NCBI GenBank assembly: GCA_016875395.1
Contig: VGRF01000003.1
Span: forward strand, 62,001-126,000
Direction: 5' to 3'
From: Deltaproteobacteria bacterium
GTDB lineage: Bacteria; Myxococcota_A; UBA9160; UBA6930
DNA length: 64,000 nt
The first letter of the stretch is position 1; each line of letters begins with the position of its first letter. Under the pieces are notes generated by a model. That model ran no database searches, was not told where the DNA came from, and saw only the letters and a program-made list of their open reading frames with translations. The translations under genes and the position numbers were made by a program. Shown in pieces: positions 46,750-55,539 of this stretch.

Positions 46750-47757
46750 CTAGCGCGGTTCCGCCGCCACCCGAATCATGCGCTTGCCGCGGTTCTCACC
46801 GGCCAGCAGCCCGATCAGCGCGCGAGGCGCGTTCTCGAGTCCGTCGATCACGTCTTCGACGACTCTCAGCTTTCCGCTCGCTGCCCACGCGGAGAGATCG
46901 CGCTCGGCTTCGGCGTCCTTGTCGGCAAAGTCCATGACGAGGAAGCCCTCCATGCGCAGCCGCTTCACCACGAGCAGTCCGGGCACGCCGGCGGGGCTCT
47001 TCGGCGCAGCGACGTCGTACTGCGAGACGGCGCCGCAGCACGAGATGCGACCGCGCGGCTTCATCGCGAACAGCGCGGCCTGGAGAATCGCGCCGCCGGT
47101 GTTGTCGAAGTAAACGTCGATGCCCTCCGGCGCTGCGCGCTTCAGCTGCGCCGCGAGGTCGTCCGCCTTGTGGTCGATGCACGCGTCGAAGCCGAGCTCG
47201 CGCACGACCCACGCGCACTTCTCGCTGCCGCCCGCGACGCCGACGACGCGCGCGCCCTTGATCTTGCCGATCTGCCCGACGAGCGAGCCGACCGCTCCGC
47301 CAGCGGCGGAGACGAGCAGCGTCTCGCCCGCTGCGATGCCGGGCACGTGGAGTAAGCCGTGATACGCGGTCTTGCCGGTCACGCCCAACACCGAGAGCTG
47401 ATGCGACAACGGCCGGTGCGCGCTCGCACGTGCGAACGTCTTCGCGTCAGCGGCGCACCACTCCTGCCAGCCGAGCTCGCCGAGAACGAGATCGCCGCGC
47501 GCGAACTTCGGCGAGCGCGACTCGACGACTTCGCCGAGCCCGTAGCCGCTCATCAGCTGGCCCGCTTCGAGCGCGGCGCGGTAGGTCGCCCCTTGCATCC
47601 ACGCGCGGTTCGCGGCGTCGAGCGAGAGCAGCACGCTGCGCACGAGCACTTGTCCGTCGGCAGGCGCCGGAATCGCAGCGCTGCGCGACGCGAAGTGCTT
47701 CTCGGTGAGCGGACCGCGCGGCCGCTCCATCAAGAGGATCTGCGTGTTGTCGGCCAT
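46750..47757 (-). CDS. Zinc-independent NADP-dependent oxidoreductase (CurA/leukotriene B4 dehydrogenase-like)
   Basis: A 335-residue medium-chain reductase without zinc ligands. LSLDAANRAWM and GYGLGEVVES are typical of the prostaglandin reductase/CurA branch; the nucleotide loop is SAAGGAVGSLVGQ and DVYFDNTGGAIL and MEGFLVMDF follow. These enzymes reduce double bonds of enones using NADPH. It is 35 bases from the enoyl-CoA hydratase and in the same direction. Confidence 0.9.
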   Translation of the reverse strand: MADNTQILLMERPRGPLTEKHFASRSAAIPAPADGQVLVRSVLLSLDAANRAWMQGATYRAALEAGQLMSGYGLGEVVESRSPKFARGDLVLGELGWQEWCAADAKTFARASAHRPLSHQLSVLGVTGKTAYHGLLHVPGIAAGETLLVSAAGGAVGSLVGQIGKIKGARVVGVAGGSEKCAWVVRELGFDACIDHKADDLAAQLKRAAPEGIDVYFDNTGGAILQAALFAMKPRGRISCCGAVSQYDVAAPKSPAGVPGLLVVKRLRMEGFLVMDFADKDAEAERDLSAWAASGKLRVVEDVIDGLENAPRALIGLLAGENRGKRMIRVAAEPR

Positions 47758-47792
47758 CGCTCGTTTCCCCTCGGACGGTTCTCAGCGCGCGC

Positions 47793-48575
47793 TCAGGCCC
47801 GCTTCCACTTCGGATCGCGCTTCTCGATGAACGCGTCGATCCCTTCCACCGTGTCGGCCTCCATCATGTTCGAGGCCATGGTGTCGCCGGCGAACTTGTA
47901 GGCGTCGGGAAGCTCCATGCGCAGCTGCTTCTCGAACATCTGCTTGCCCGTGCGCACCGCGACGGGCAGCTGCGCGGAGAGCTTCTTCGCGAGCTTCGCG
48001 ACTTCGGCGTCGAGCTCGGCGAGCGGCACGGCACGGTTGACGAGGCCGACGCTCTCGGCGGTCTTGGCGTCGATCATGTCGCCGGTGAAGAGCAGCTCGA
48101 AGGCGCGCTTCTTCCCGATCGCGCGGGACACGGCCACGCTCGGCGTCGAGCAGAACAGGCCGAGGTTGATGCCCGTGGTGCCGAAGCGCGCGTTCTCGCT
48201 CGCGAGCGCGAGATCGCAGCTCGCGACGAGCTGCGCGCCGGCCGCGGTCGCGACGCCGTGCACGCGCGCGATCACCGGCTTCGGCAGCGCGACGACCTGC
48301 TGCATCATGCGCCCGCAGCGCCCGAACAGATCCTCGTAATAACTCTGGCGCGGGTTCGCGCGCATCTCCTTCAGGTCGTGCCCCGCGCAGAACGCGCGGC
48401 CGGCGCCGGCGAGCACGACCACGCGCACCGTCTCGTCGCTCGCGATGCGCGTCAGCTCGCCCGAGAGCGCGTCGATCAGCGCTTCGCTCAGCGAGTTGAA
48501 CTGATCGGGGCGGTTCAGCGTGAGCGTGGCCACCCCGTCCTTGTCCTCGCGCAGCAGCACGGGTGCGTCGGTCAT
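47793..48575 (-). CDS. Enoyl-CoA hydratase/isomerase family protein
   Basis: A 260-residue crotonase-fold protein. Oxyanion-hole segments are GRAFCAGHDLKEM and VHGVATAAGAQLVASCDLALA. The catalytic-acid pair of classical hydratases is not clear: the second loop reads RFGTTGINLGLFCSTPSVAVSR, resembling the human ECHDC3-like branch. It follows the Rieske gene by one base and probably forms an operon with it and the reductase. Confidence 0.9.
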   Translation of the reverse strand: MTDAPVLLREDKDGVATLTLNRPDQFNSLSEALIDALSGELTRIASDETVRVVVLAGAGRAFCAGHDLKEMRANPRQSYYEDLFGRCGRMMQQVVALPKPVIARVHGVATAAGAQLVASCDLALASENARFGTTGINLGLFCSTPSVAVSRAIGKKRAFELLFTGDMIDAKTAESVGLVNRAVPLAELDAEVAKLAKKLSAQLPVAVRTGKQMFEKQLRMELPDAYKFAGDTMASNMMEADTVEGIDAFIEKRDPKWKRA

Positions 48576-48576
48576 C

Positions 48577-49788
48577 TCAGCCTCCGAACTCTTTGCAGAG
48601 CTCTTCGTCGCTCATCGCGATCAGGCGGTCCGTGTAGCCGTGGAAGCGCTGACCGCCGCTCTCGTTGCGGCCGAACAGTACGTGCGTGCGTGCGCCGCTC
48701 TGCAGCGCGCGCTGCTGGCGCAGACCCGTCGCGTAGTCCTCTTCCCTGACCACGAACTCGAGCATCCCGAACATCTTGTCCGCGCTCTCGCGCTGCTCGT
48801 CGGTCGGCGGCTTCTCCATCAAGTAGTTCTGGACCGTGTACGACTCGAGCGCGCTCTCGCCGGGGAAGAGCTGCGAGATCATCACGCCGCGCCCGCCGCC
48901 GTCGAACGACGCGATCGAGATGTGCGGGAAGATCGTCCACACACCGCTCATCAGAGCCGCGTCCGGCCACTCCTCGGGCGCCTTCAGCTCGTTCGACGAC
49001 GCGGTGCCCGCGCCCACTTGGTCGACGCGCGTGGGCGCGTTGCGGCCGAGCGCGGTCACGCGCTGGTGCGGGCCCCACGGGTAGTAGAGCGCGCGGTTCG
49101 GCATGTCGGGGCCGAAGGTGTTCTTGTGAAGGATGGGGAGGTGATAGAGATCGAGATAGCCGTCGTAGGCGATCTTCCAGTTAGGACCCTTCAGCGTGCG
49201 GCGCGCGAAGAAGTACCAGGACTCGAAGCCGAAGCCGCCGAGCATCTCGTCGTAGCCGCACAGGAAGTTCTCGATCGAGAGCTTGGAGTTGCGATCGAGA
49301 ATCACCCAGATCAGGCCCGCGCGTTCGAGCGTCGGCAGAGTGATTAGGCCGTGCGTCGCGCGGTCGACTTTGCCGAAGTCCTTCTCTTGGAAGACGCCCG
49401 TGAGCTTGCCTTCGAGGTCGTAGGCCCAGGCGTGATACGGGCAGGTGAAGCGCCGCGCGTTGCCGCACGTCTCGGTGATGATCTGCGCGCCGCGGTGCGC
49501 GCACGAGTTCACGAACGCGCGCGCGACGCCGTCGGTCCCGCGCGCGATCAGCACGGGTACAGAGGCCGCCTCGATCGACTTGTAGTCGCCAGCCTTCGGC
49601 AGCTCGCACGACGCCGCGAGCATCAGCGGCACGCGCTTGAAGATCTTCTCCTTCTCGAGCTTCGCGCGCTCTTCGCTGAGGTAGTGCTGCGCCGGGATGC
49701 GCAGCACGTCGGGCGCCTGCTCGACTCGATCCTCCTGCGTGAGGGTCACCATGTGCTTCGCCATCTCGATCAGCTTCGCGCGGGACAT
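48577..49788 (-). CDS. Rieske [2Fe-2S] ring-hydroxylating oxygenase, large subunit
   Basis: A 403-residue oxygenase alpha-subunit. The Rieske cluster ligands are in NSCAHRG and CPYHAWAY. The mononuclear iron pair lies in DGYLDLYHLPILH, with the third carboxylate ligand presumably late in the chain. GGAGGCG precedes ATG 49788. Members hydroxylate or demethylate aromatics and other ring substrates and need an external reductase, which is not present nearby. Confidence 0.92.
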   Translation of the reverse strand: MSRAKLIEMAKHMVTLTQEDRVEQAPDVLRIPAQHYLSEERAKLEKEKIFKRVPLMLAASCELPKAGDYKSIEAASVPVLIARGTDGVARAFVNSCAHRGAQIITETCGNARRFTCPYHAWAYDLEGKLTGVFQEKDFGKVDRATHGLITLPTLERAGLIWVILDRNSKLSIENFLCGYDEMLGGFGFESWYFFARRTLKGPNWKIAYDGYLDLYHLPILHKNTFGPDMPNRALYYPWGPHQRVTALGRNAPTRVDQVGAGTASSNELKAPEEWPDAALMSGVWTIFPHISIASFDGGGRGVMISQLFPGESALESYTVQNYLMEKPPTDEQRESADKMFGMLEFVVREEDYATGLRQQRALQSGARTHVLFGRNESGGQRFHGYTDRLIAMSDEELCKEFGG

Positions 49789-49894
49789 GTCGGCGCCTCC
49801 GTTGCACACGTGCAACCTTAGGCCGCAGTCTACGCCGCTGACCTAGCGTGCGGCACCCGCGCGCCCTGCGGCGCGCCGCCACGAGGAGGCCCCC

Positions 49895-50899
49895 ATGCCC
49901 GGCGACCTGACTTGGCTCGCGCAGCATCGCGAAGACGTGCTCGAGCCCGAGCTCGCGATCTGCGATCCGCACCACCACCTGTGGGACCGCGTCAGCCACA
50001 GCGAGCGCTTCCTGCTCGACGAGCTGCTCGCCGAGTTCGGCGGGCATCGCGTGGTGAGCACCGTGTTCGTCGAGTGCGCCGCGTTCTATCGCGCGGACGG
50101 CGACGAGGCGCTGCGCTTCGTGGGCGAGACGGAGTTCGTGCAGGGCGTCGCGGCGATGAGCGCGAGCGGGCACTACGGCGAAGTGCGCGCGTGCGCGGGC
50201 ATCGTGAGCCGCGCGGACCTGACACGCGGCGCCGACGTGCCGCGCCTGCTCGACGCGCACATCGCCGCCAGCCCGAACCGCTTCCGCGGCATCCGCCACG
50301 CGAGCGCCTTCGACCCGAACCCGGAGATCCGCCGCTCGCACACCGCGCCGCCGGCCGGCTTGTTAGGCGACGCCGCCTTCCGCCGCGGCTTCGCCGAGCT
50401 CGAGCGGCGCGGCCTCAGCTTCGACGCCTGGCTCTATCACCACCAGATCCCCGAGCTCACCGCGCTGGCGCGCGCGTTCCCGAACGTGACGATCGTGTTC
50501 GATCACTTTGGCGGCCCGCTCGGCATCGGGCCTTATCAGGGCAAGCGCGCCGAGATCTTCGCGCAGTGGAAGCGCGACGTGGCCGAGCTCGCGCGCTGCG
50601 AGAACGTCGTCGCGAAGCTCGGCGGCCTGCTCATGGCCATCAACAACTGGGGCTTCGACAAGCGCCCGAAGCCGCCCGGCTCCGAAGAGATCGCCGCCAC
50701 CACGCGCGACTGGTACCTGCACGCGATCGACCGCTTCGGCCCGAAGCGCTGCATGTTCGAGAGCAACTTCCCGATGGACCGCGTCTCGTGCAGTTATCCC
50801 GTGCTGTGGAACAGCTTCAAGCGCATCGCGTCGGGATTCAACGCGGAGGAGAAGAAGGAGATGTTCCGCGGGACGGCGGAGCGGGTGTATCGGATCTAA
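49895..50899 (+). CDS. Amidohydrolase-2 (PDC/lactonase-like) metal hydrolase
   Basis: A 334-residue TIM-barrel protein: DPHHHLWDR near the N terminus is the metal-binding HxH; WLYHHQIPEL, FDHFGGPLG and the final MFESNFPMDR complete the site. This arrangement is that of lactonase-like members of the amidohydrolase-2 family (4-sulfomuconolactonase, fuconolactonase relatives). CGAGGAGG precedes ATG 49895. Its stop interlocks with the stop of the converging gene (CTAA). Confidence 0.9.
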   Translation: MPGDLTWLAQHREDVLEPELAICDPHHHLWDRVSHSERFLLDELLAEFGGHRVVSTVFVECAAFYRADGDEALRFVGETEFVQGVAAMSASGHYGEVRACAGIVSRADLTRGADVPRLLDAHIAASPNRFRGIRHASAFDPNPEIRRSHTAPPAGLLGDAAFRRGFAELERRGLSFDAWLYHHQIPELTALARAFPNVTIVFDHFGGPLGIGPYQGKRAEIFAQWKRDVAELARCENVVAKLGGLLMAINNWGFDKRPKPPGSEEIAATTRDWYLHAIDRFGPKRCMFESNFPMDRVSCSYPVLWNSFKRIASGFNAEEKKEMFRGTAERVYRI

Positions 50900-51420
50900 C
50901 CCTCCGCCGGACCACCTTCGACCTTTTGCGGGTACGGGATTCGCAGATCCCGCGCGATCTGCTCGATACCGGCTTCGCCCTCAAACGAAGAAAGGTCGAT
51001 CCCTCGCGTACGCACCTTCTCCCACGAACTTGAGGTGTCGTGATGCCGCCGAATGAAGTCGACCGGAAAGGTGATGAGTTCCGGCGCACGCGATCCGTCC
51101 TGCGGTTTCGAGTCACGTCGCCGCTTCGCAGAGAAGTGGCCAACGTTCATGAAGGCAGCAATGAGGTAGTCGAAGGACTCGAGTGTCGAGGACTTCACGG
51201 GGAATCCGCGATCGCAATCGGTCGCGAGGCGACTCTTGACCTGAACGCGGATTTGGCGGCCCGAGCGGCGCGAGTCTGGGTGGATGCAGATCAAGTCGTA
51301 ACCGTCGTTCCCGGGAGGCGCCTTGTACGTGAGAATGTTGCGGCGTAACAAGTGGCCCATGACGAGATGCTCAGCCCCGAGCGCGATTGCCGGGTATCGC
51401 GTGAATCGCATCGACGGCAT
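50896..51420 (-). CDS. PD-(D/E)XK nuclease-like protein
   Basis: A 174-residue protein with a nuclease-fold signature: GAEHLVMGHLLRRNI helix, then NDGYDLICIHP (the Asp) and QIRVQVKSRL (the E/Q-x-K strand). This order matches small PD-(D/E)XK proteins with a Gln in place of the usual Glu. No partner methylase is present. GC content is lower than in its neighbours (about 55-63% over several lines), consistent with transfer. It starts nine bases after the stop of the candidate selenoprotein gene, same strand. A role in restriction, repair or defence is inference. Confidence 0.75.
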   Translation of the reverse strand: MPSMRFTRYPAIALGAEHLVMGHLLRRNILTYKAPPGNDGYDLICIHPDSRRSGRQIRVQVKSRLATDCDRGFPVKSSTLESFDYLIAAFMNVGHFSAKRRRDSKPQDGSRAPELITFPVDFIRRHHDTSSSWEKVRTRGIDLSSFEGEAGIEQIARDLRIPYPQKVEGGPAEG

Positions 51421-51429
51421 TCGCGGCTT

Positions 51430-52485
51430 CTACGCCTCCACCCTCGCGTAGTAGTTCTTCGCCCCGATCTTCTTCACGTCGCTGAGCCAGTCGCTGTCGT
51501 AGTGCTCGGTCGGGCCTTGCAGCGGATCCACCATCGACCAGGCCTGGCGCTTGTACGTCCAGTTCTCGGGCTGGAGGCGATGCGCGGCGCGGAAGAACGG
51601 GCGCGCCGCGGCTTCGTGGCCGTTGCGGTGCAAGTGCTGGCCCAGCTCGAAGTTCGCGGCGGCTTCGGACACCGACTTCGGGCGCGCGGCGGAGCGCTCG
51701 ATCACCTGCTCAGGTGTTAGGACGTACCTGCTCTTGGCGCCGTTGCGCGCCCAGTCGCGCAGCATCGTGATGGTGGCCTGCAGGTCGATGTCGAGCTTCG
51801 ACGCTTCGGCCAGCATCTCGCGCATGCGCTGCGGCGTCTCGGGCGGCAGCTCGGTCGCGCCGTAGCCGCGCTCGCGCGGCGCGAAGGCGGGCTCCGCGGG
51901 GCGCACGATCATGCCCGCTTCGTCGATCCACACGCTCATCGGCACGTTGATGATGCCGAGCAGCGCGCCGAGCGAGTGCTCGGGATCGAGCAGCTGCGGG
52001 TAAGTCGTCTTCGCGTCGTCGATGATCGGCGTCGCGGCGCTCGTGTTCGTGTCCATCGCTACGAGCACGATCTCGACGCCGAGGGGGCGCAGCTCGTTTC
52101 GCACCGCCTGCCACACGGGCAGGTCCATGCGGCAGCCTCACCAGCTCGCCCACGAGCACATGAAGACCTTCGTGCCCTTCAGCGAGCCGAGCCGGAACGG
52201 GTTGCCGTCGCGCTGCGGCAGCGTGAGATCGGGCGCGACGGCGGTTGTTAGGGCTCGGCCGCCCGACACGGGGCCGAGCGCCCAGAGCTTGTGCGCTTCG
52301 CTCGCGACGAGCGCCATGCCGAGCGCGTCCGCGACCGCCGGCACGTTCACGCGGCCATCGCTGCGGCGCGCGCTCGCGGGAACCGGCATGCAGACTTCGG
52401 CTTTGCACGCGCCTTCGGGCTTCAGCTCCCAGCCCGTGCCGCGCGCGAACTCGGCGGCGCTGGGATCGAGGCGGTCGAGGATCAT
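51430..52485 (-). CDS. Thioredoxin-like (ResA/TlpA type) protein, candidate selenoprotein with in-frame UGA (Sec116)
   Basis: Read through TGA 52138-52140, this is a 351-residue protein. A unique N-terminal region (about 1-85) is followed by a redoxin domain: APDLTLPQRDGNPFRLGSLKG, the strand KVFMCSWASW, UGA, then GCRMDLPVWQAVRNEL. So the motif is W-U-G-C-R, where ordinary ResA/TlpA proteins have W-C-x-x-C. It continues through VEIVLVAMDTN, the cis-proline NVPMSVWIDEAG and a C-terminal TPR-like stretch (FELGQHLHRNGHEAAARPFFRAAHRLQPE). GAAGGAG precedes ATG 52485. Bases 3-30 after the UGA can form an 11-bp hairpin with loop ACCUGC, closer to the UGA than usual. Confidence 0.85.
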
Positions 52486-52633
52486 GGGCGCTCCTTCGCG
52501 AGAGGGGCCAGCTTACGCCAGTGCTGCGAAGGGCGAGGCACTCGACGAACCGCCGCGCCCCCACGCTCGGGGCCCGACCCTTTCTGGCTCGCCGCGCCGA
52601 TTCCAAGCGCGCCGCTGAGCTACCCCTCGCGCG

Positions 52634-53707
52634 ATGTCGCTCGCGATCCCCACCCCCGAATCGATCACGCCCGCGTTCTTCACCGAGCTGCTGCGCCGCG
52701 CGGGGCACGCGGGCGCGACGGTGGCGCGCTTCGACGCGACGCCCGTCGGCACGGGGCAGATCGGGCGCTGCGTGCGCTTCGCGTTCGAGCTCGCCGGCGA
52801 TGCCGCGGGCGCGCCGCGCACGCTGGTGGGCAAGTTCCCCTCGCTCGACCCGCTCTCGCGCCAAACCGGCGTGCAGCTGCGCAACTACGCGCGCGAGATC
52901 TTCTTCTACCGCGAGCTCGCGGCGCGCATCCCGATCGGGAAGCCGCGCTGTTATTACGCCGAGATCGCGGGCGAGGGCCCCGAGTTCGCGCTGATCCTCG
53001 AGGACATGGCGCCCGCGCAGCAGGGCGATCAGCTCGCGGGCTGCACGCCCGAGGTCGCGCGCGCAGCGCTCGTGGAGCTCGCGAAGCTGCACGCGCCCAC
53101 CTGGATGGACGCGCGGCTGCGCGGGCTCGATCTGATCGCCGAGCCGAACGACGAGCGCGCCGCGCAAGGCCGCGACCTCTACGCGGCGATGCTGCCCGCG
53201 TTCCTCGCGCGTTTCGCGCCGCGGCTCGAACGCGACGAGCAAGAGATCATCGCGGCCGTCGCGAAATCGCAGGGGCCGCCGCACCGCTACCCCGCCACGC
53301 CGTGGGCGCTCGTTCACATCGACTACCGCCTCGACAACCTGCTGATCGACGCGCGCACTTCGCCGCCGCGCGTGAGCGTGGTCGACTGGCAGAGCCTCGT
53401 GCTCGGCTCGCCGCTCTCCGACGCCGCGTACTTCCTCGGCGCCTCGCTCTTGCCCGAGGTGCGGCGCCCGATCGAGCGCGAGCTCGTGCGCAGTTACCAC
53501 GACGCGCTCTGCGCCGGCGGCGTGCGCGGCTACGCATGGGACGCGTGCTGGCAGGACTACCGGCGCGGCGCGTTCGCGGGCTTCGCAGTGACGGTCGTCG
53601 CGAGCGTGATCGTTCAGGGGACCGCGCGCGGCAACGACATGTTCACCGCGATGGCGCGCCGCCACGCGCGCCACGCGCTCGATCTCGGCAGCGCGGAGTT
53701 TCTGTAA
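52634..53707 (+). CDS. Phosphotransferase-family (EcKinase/APH-like) protein
   Basis: A 357-residue kinase-fold protein: an N lobe with VGKFPSLDP, the catalytic loop VHIDYRLDNLLID (HxDxRxxN) and the metal-binding VVDWQSL. It resembles the ecdysteroid-kinase-like/DUF1679 branch of the APH superfamily, members of which occur next to steroid and lipid catabolism genes. Substrate unknown. It diverges from the thioredoxin-like gene across 148 bp. Confidence 0.88.
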   Translation: MSLAIPTPESITPAFFTELLRRAGHAGATVARFDATPVGTGQIGRCVRFAFELAGDAAGAPRTLVGKFPSLDPLSRQTGVQLRNYAREIFFYRELAARIPIGKPRCYYAEIAGEGPEFALILEDMAPAQQGDQLAGCTPEVARAALVELAKLHAPTWMDARLRGLDLIAEPNDERAAQGRDLYAAMLPAFLARFAPRLERDEQEIIAAVAKSQGPPHRYPATPWALVHIDYRLDNLLIDARTSPPRVSVVDWQSLVLGSPLSDAAYFLGASLLPEVRRPIERELVRSYHDALCAGGVRGYAWDACWQDYRRGAFAGFAVTVVASVIVQGTARGNDMFTAMARRHARHALDLGSAEFL

Positions 53708-53745
53708 CAACGCAAGCGCGGCGCAGCCGAGCGAAGCCCACACGA
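53706..53745 (-). repeat. Probable partial copy of the dispersed repeat
   Basis: On the minus strand the segment GGCTTCGCTCGGCTGCGCCGCGCTTGCG resembles the 46-bp repeat in shortened form. It follows the stop of the kinase-like gene and precedes the luciferase-like gene. Confidence 0.35.
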
Positions 53746-53756
53746 CAGGAATCGCC

Positions 53757-54833
53757 ATGACGCAGATGAACGAGCTCGCCTTCTACACGCTCGCGGGGCA
53801 ACCGAACTCGCCGCGCGAGCTGATCGACGAGTTGCAGCAGGCCGAGGCGCTCGGCATCGGCGCGTGCTTCATCTCGGAGCGCTTCAACATCAAGGAGGCC
53901 GCGACGCTCTCGGGCGCGGTAGGCGCCGTGTCGCGTGAGATCGGCATCGCGACCGCCGCCACGAATCACAACACCCGCCATCCGCTCGTGACGGCGTCGT
54001 ACGCCATGACGATGCACAAGCTCACGGGCGGACGCTTCTCGCTCGGCCTCGGCCGCGGCATCGCGCCGATGTTCAAGGCGTTCGGGCTCCCGTCCATCAC
54101 GACCGCGCAGCTCGAGGACTTCGCGAAGCTGATGCGCCGGCTCTGGCGCGGCGAGACGGTGGTGGGCCACGACGGCCCGTGCGGGAAGTTCCCCGTGTTG
54201 ACACTGGGGCCCGACTACACGGGCGAGATTCCGCTCACCTTCACGGCGTTCGGCCCCAACTCGCTCGCGCTCGGCGGCCGCGCGATGGACGCGGTGGTGC
54301 TGCACACGTTCTTCACCGACGAGACGACCGCGCGCTGCGTGCGCGAGGTGAAGGCCGCCGCGGAGAAGGCGGGGCGCGACCCTGCGAAGGTCCGCGTGTG
54401 GTCGTGCTTCGCGACGATCGGCGACCACCTGCCCGAGCCGGTGCGCCTCAAGAAGACCGTGGGCCGCATGGCGACGTACCTGCAGGGCTACGGCGAGTTG
54501 ATGGTGCGCACGAACCGCTGGGATCCCGCGGCGCTCGCGCGCTTCCGCAGCGATCCGCTCGTCGCGAACTTCCGCGGCGCAATCGACGCGCGCGCAACGA
54601 CCGCGGAGCTCGAGCAGATCGCGAAGCTGATCCCCGCCGAGTGGCTCGCGCCCGCGGCGACGGGCAGCCCTGCGCGCTGCGTCGCGAAGATCCGCGAGCA
54701 GCTCGCGCTCGGTTGCGACGGCGTGATCCTGCACGGCGCGAGCCCGACGGACTTGGGGCCGATCGTGCGCGAGTACGCAAAGACGCGGCCGGTGGGGAAG
54801 TACGACCACCTGCATGCGAATCCGGCGGCGTGA
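53757..54833 (+). CDS. Luciferase-like (LLM) F420-dependent-type oxidoreductase
   Basis: A 358-residue bacterial-luciferase-family TIM barrel with GRFSLGLGRGIAPMF, ERFNIKEAATL and NHNTRHPLVTA. The pattern resembles the mycobacterial F420-dependent LLM group around MSMEG_2249; whether F420 or FMN is used cannot be settled here. It would oxidise or reduce a hydrophobic substrate. ACAGGAA precedes ATG 53757. Confidence 0.88.
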   Translation: MTQMNELAFYTLAGQPNSPRELIDELQQAEALGIGACFISERFNIKEAATLSGAVGAVSREIGIATAATNHNTRHPLVTASYAMTMHKLTGGRFSLGLGRGIAPMFKAFGLPSITTAQLEDFAKLMRRLWRGETVVGHDGPCGKFPVLTLGPDYTGEIPLTFTAFGPNSLALGGRAMDAVVLHTFFTDETTARCVREVKAAAEKAGRDPAKVRVWSCFATIGDHLPEPVRLKKTVGRMATYLQGYGELMVRTNRWDPAALARFRSDPLVANFRGAIDARATTAELEQIAKLIPAEWLAPAATGSPARCVAKIREQLALGCDGVILHGASPTDLGPIVREYAKTRPVGKYDHLHANPAA

Positions 54834-54846
54834 CTCTCGGCAACAG

Positions 54847-55021
54847 CTCGGCTCCGAAGACTTCGCCTCGCTGCGCGCTGCCTACCGCGCTTGACTTCGC
54901 TCGGCTTCGCCTCGCTGCGCGCTGCGCTTGCCGCGTTCGACTCCGCTCGGCTTCGCCTCGCTGCGCGCTGCGCTTGCCGCGTTCGACTTCGCTCGGTTTC
55001 GCTTCGCTGCGCGCTGCGCTT
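54847..55021. repeat. Tandem array of a 46-bp repeat (about four units)
   Basis: Units begin at 54847 (divergent, about 53 bp), 54900, 54946 and 54992 (truncated). Units two and three are 46 bp each and differ at one position. The core reads CTCGGCTTCGCCTCGCTGCG. The array fills the gap between two convergent genes, has no spacers, and one more copy lies at 18960-19007 and a partial one at 53706-53745. Confidence 0.85.
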
Positions 55022-55023
55022 GC

Positions 55024-55539
55024 TCAGCGCTCGAGGTCTCCGCGCCGGTACGAGTAGTCGCTCGGCTTGCGGCCGCCGCGCAGGCCTGCGGGCGAGGCGG
55101 TGAAGTAGCCGTCGGCCGCGGGCTCGGTGCGGGCCCAGTCGTTCACCTCGGCGCGGAACGACATCTTCCACACGCCGCCGCGGCGCTCGTAGCGATCGAG
55201 GTAGCGGCCCGCGATGAAGAGATCTTCCTCGGCGCCGTTCGTCACGATGCGGTGAAACGCCTGGAAGTAGACCTCGCCGGTGGCGCGGTCGCCGTCGAGC
55301 TCGATCAGGATCTGCCCGAGCATGTGGTGGTTCGCGAGGTGGTCCTTGAGCGCGCCCATCGCGAAGCCGACGAAATCGCGCGCGGCGCCGGCGAAGAAGC
55401 CGTAGTTCACGCGCGCATCGTCGTGAAACGCGGACGCGACGAGGCCCGGGTCGAGGCGATCGAGCCCGCGCATGTAGGTGGCCGACAGCTCCGCGATCGC
55501 CTGCTTCGCCGCGAGCTCTTGCAGCAGCTGCGTGCTCAC
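55024..55539 (-). CDS. NTF2-like / SnoaL-type protein
   Basis: A 171-residue NTF2-fold protein: the start AAKQAIAELSATYMRGLDRLDPGLVASAFHDDARVNYG and the closing GGVWKMSFRAEVNDW match the SnoaL_4 type. GTG 55539 overlaps the Rieske stop (GTGA). The fold is also that of ring-hydroxylating oxygenase beta subunits, so it may be a small partner of the Rieske protein. Both readings are inferences. Confidence 0.85.
   Translation of the reverse strand: MSTQLLQELAAKQAIAELSATYMRGLDRLDPGLVASAFHDDARVNYGFFAGAARDFVGFAMGALKDHLANHHMLGQILIELDGDRATGEVYFQAFHRIVTNGAEEDLFIAGRYLDRYERRGGVWKMSFRAEVNDWARTEPAADGYFTASPAGLRGGRKPSDYSYRRGDLER

Noticed and set aside
54847-55021. CRISPR array
   Set aside because: Direct 46-bp tandem units without spacers and no cas genes.
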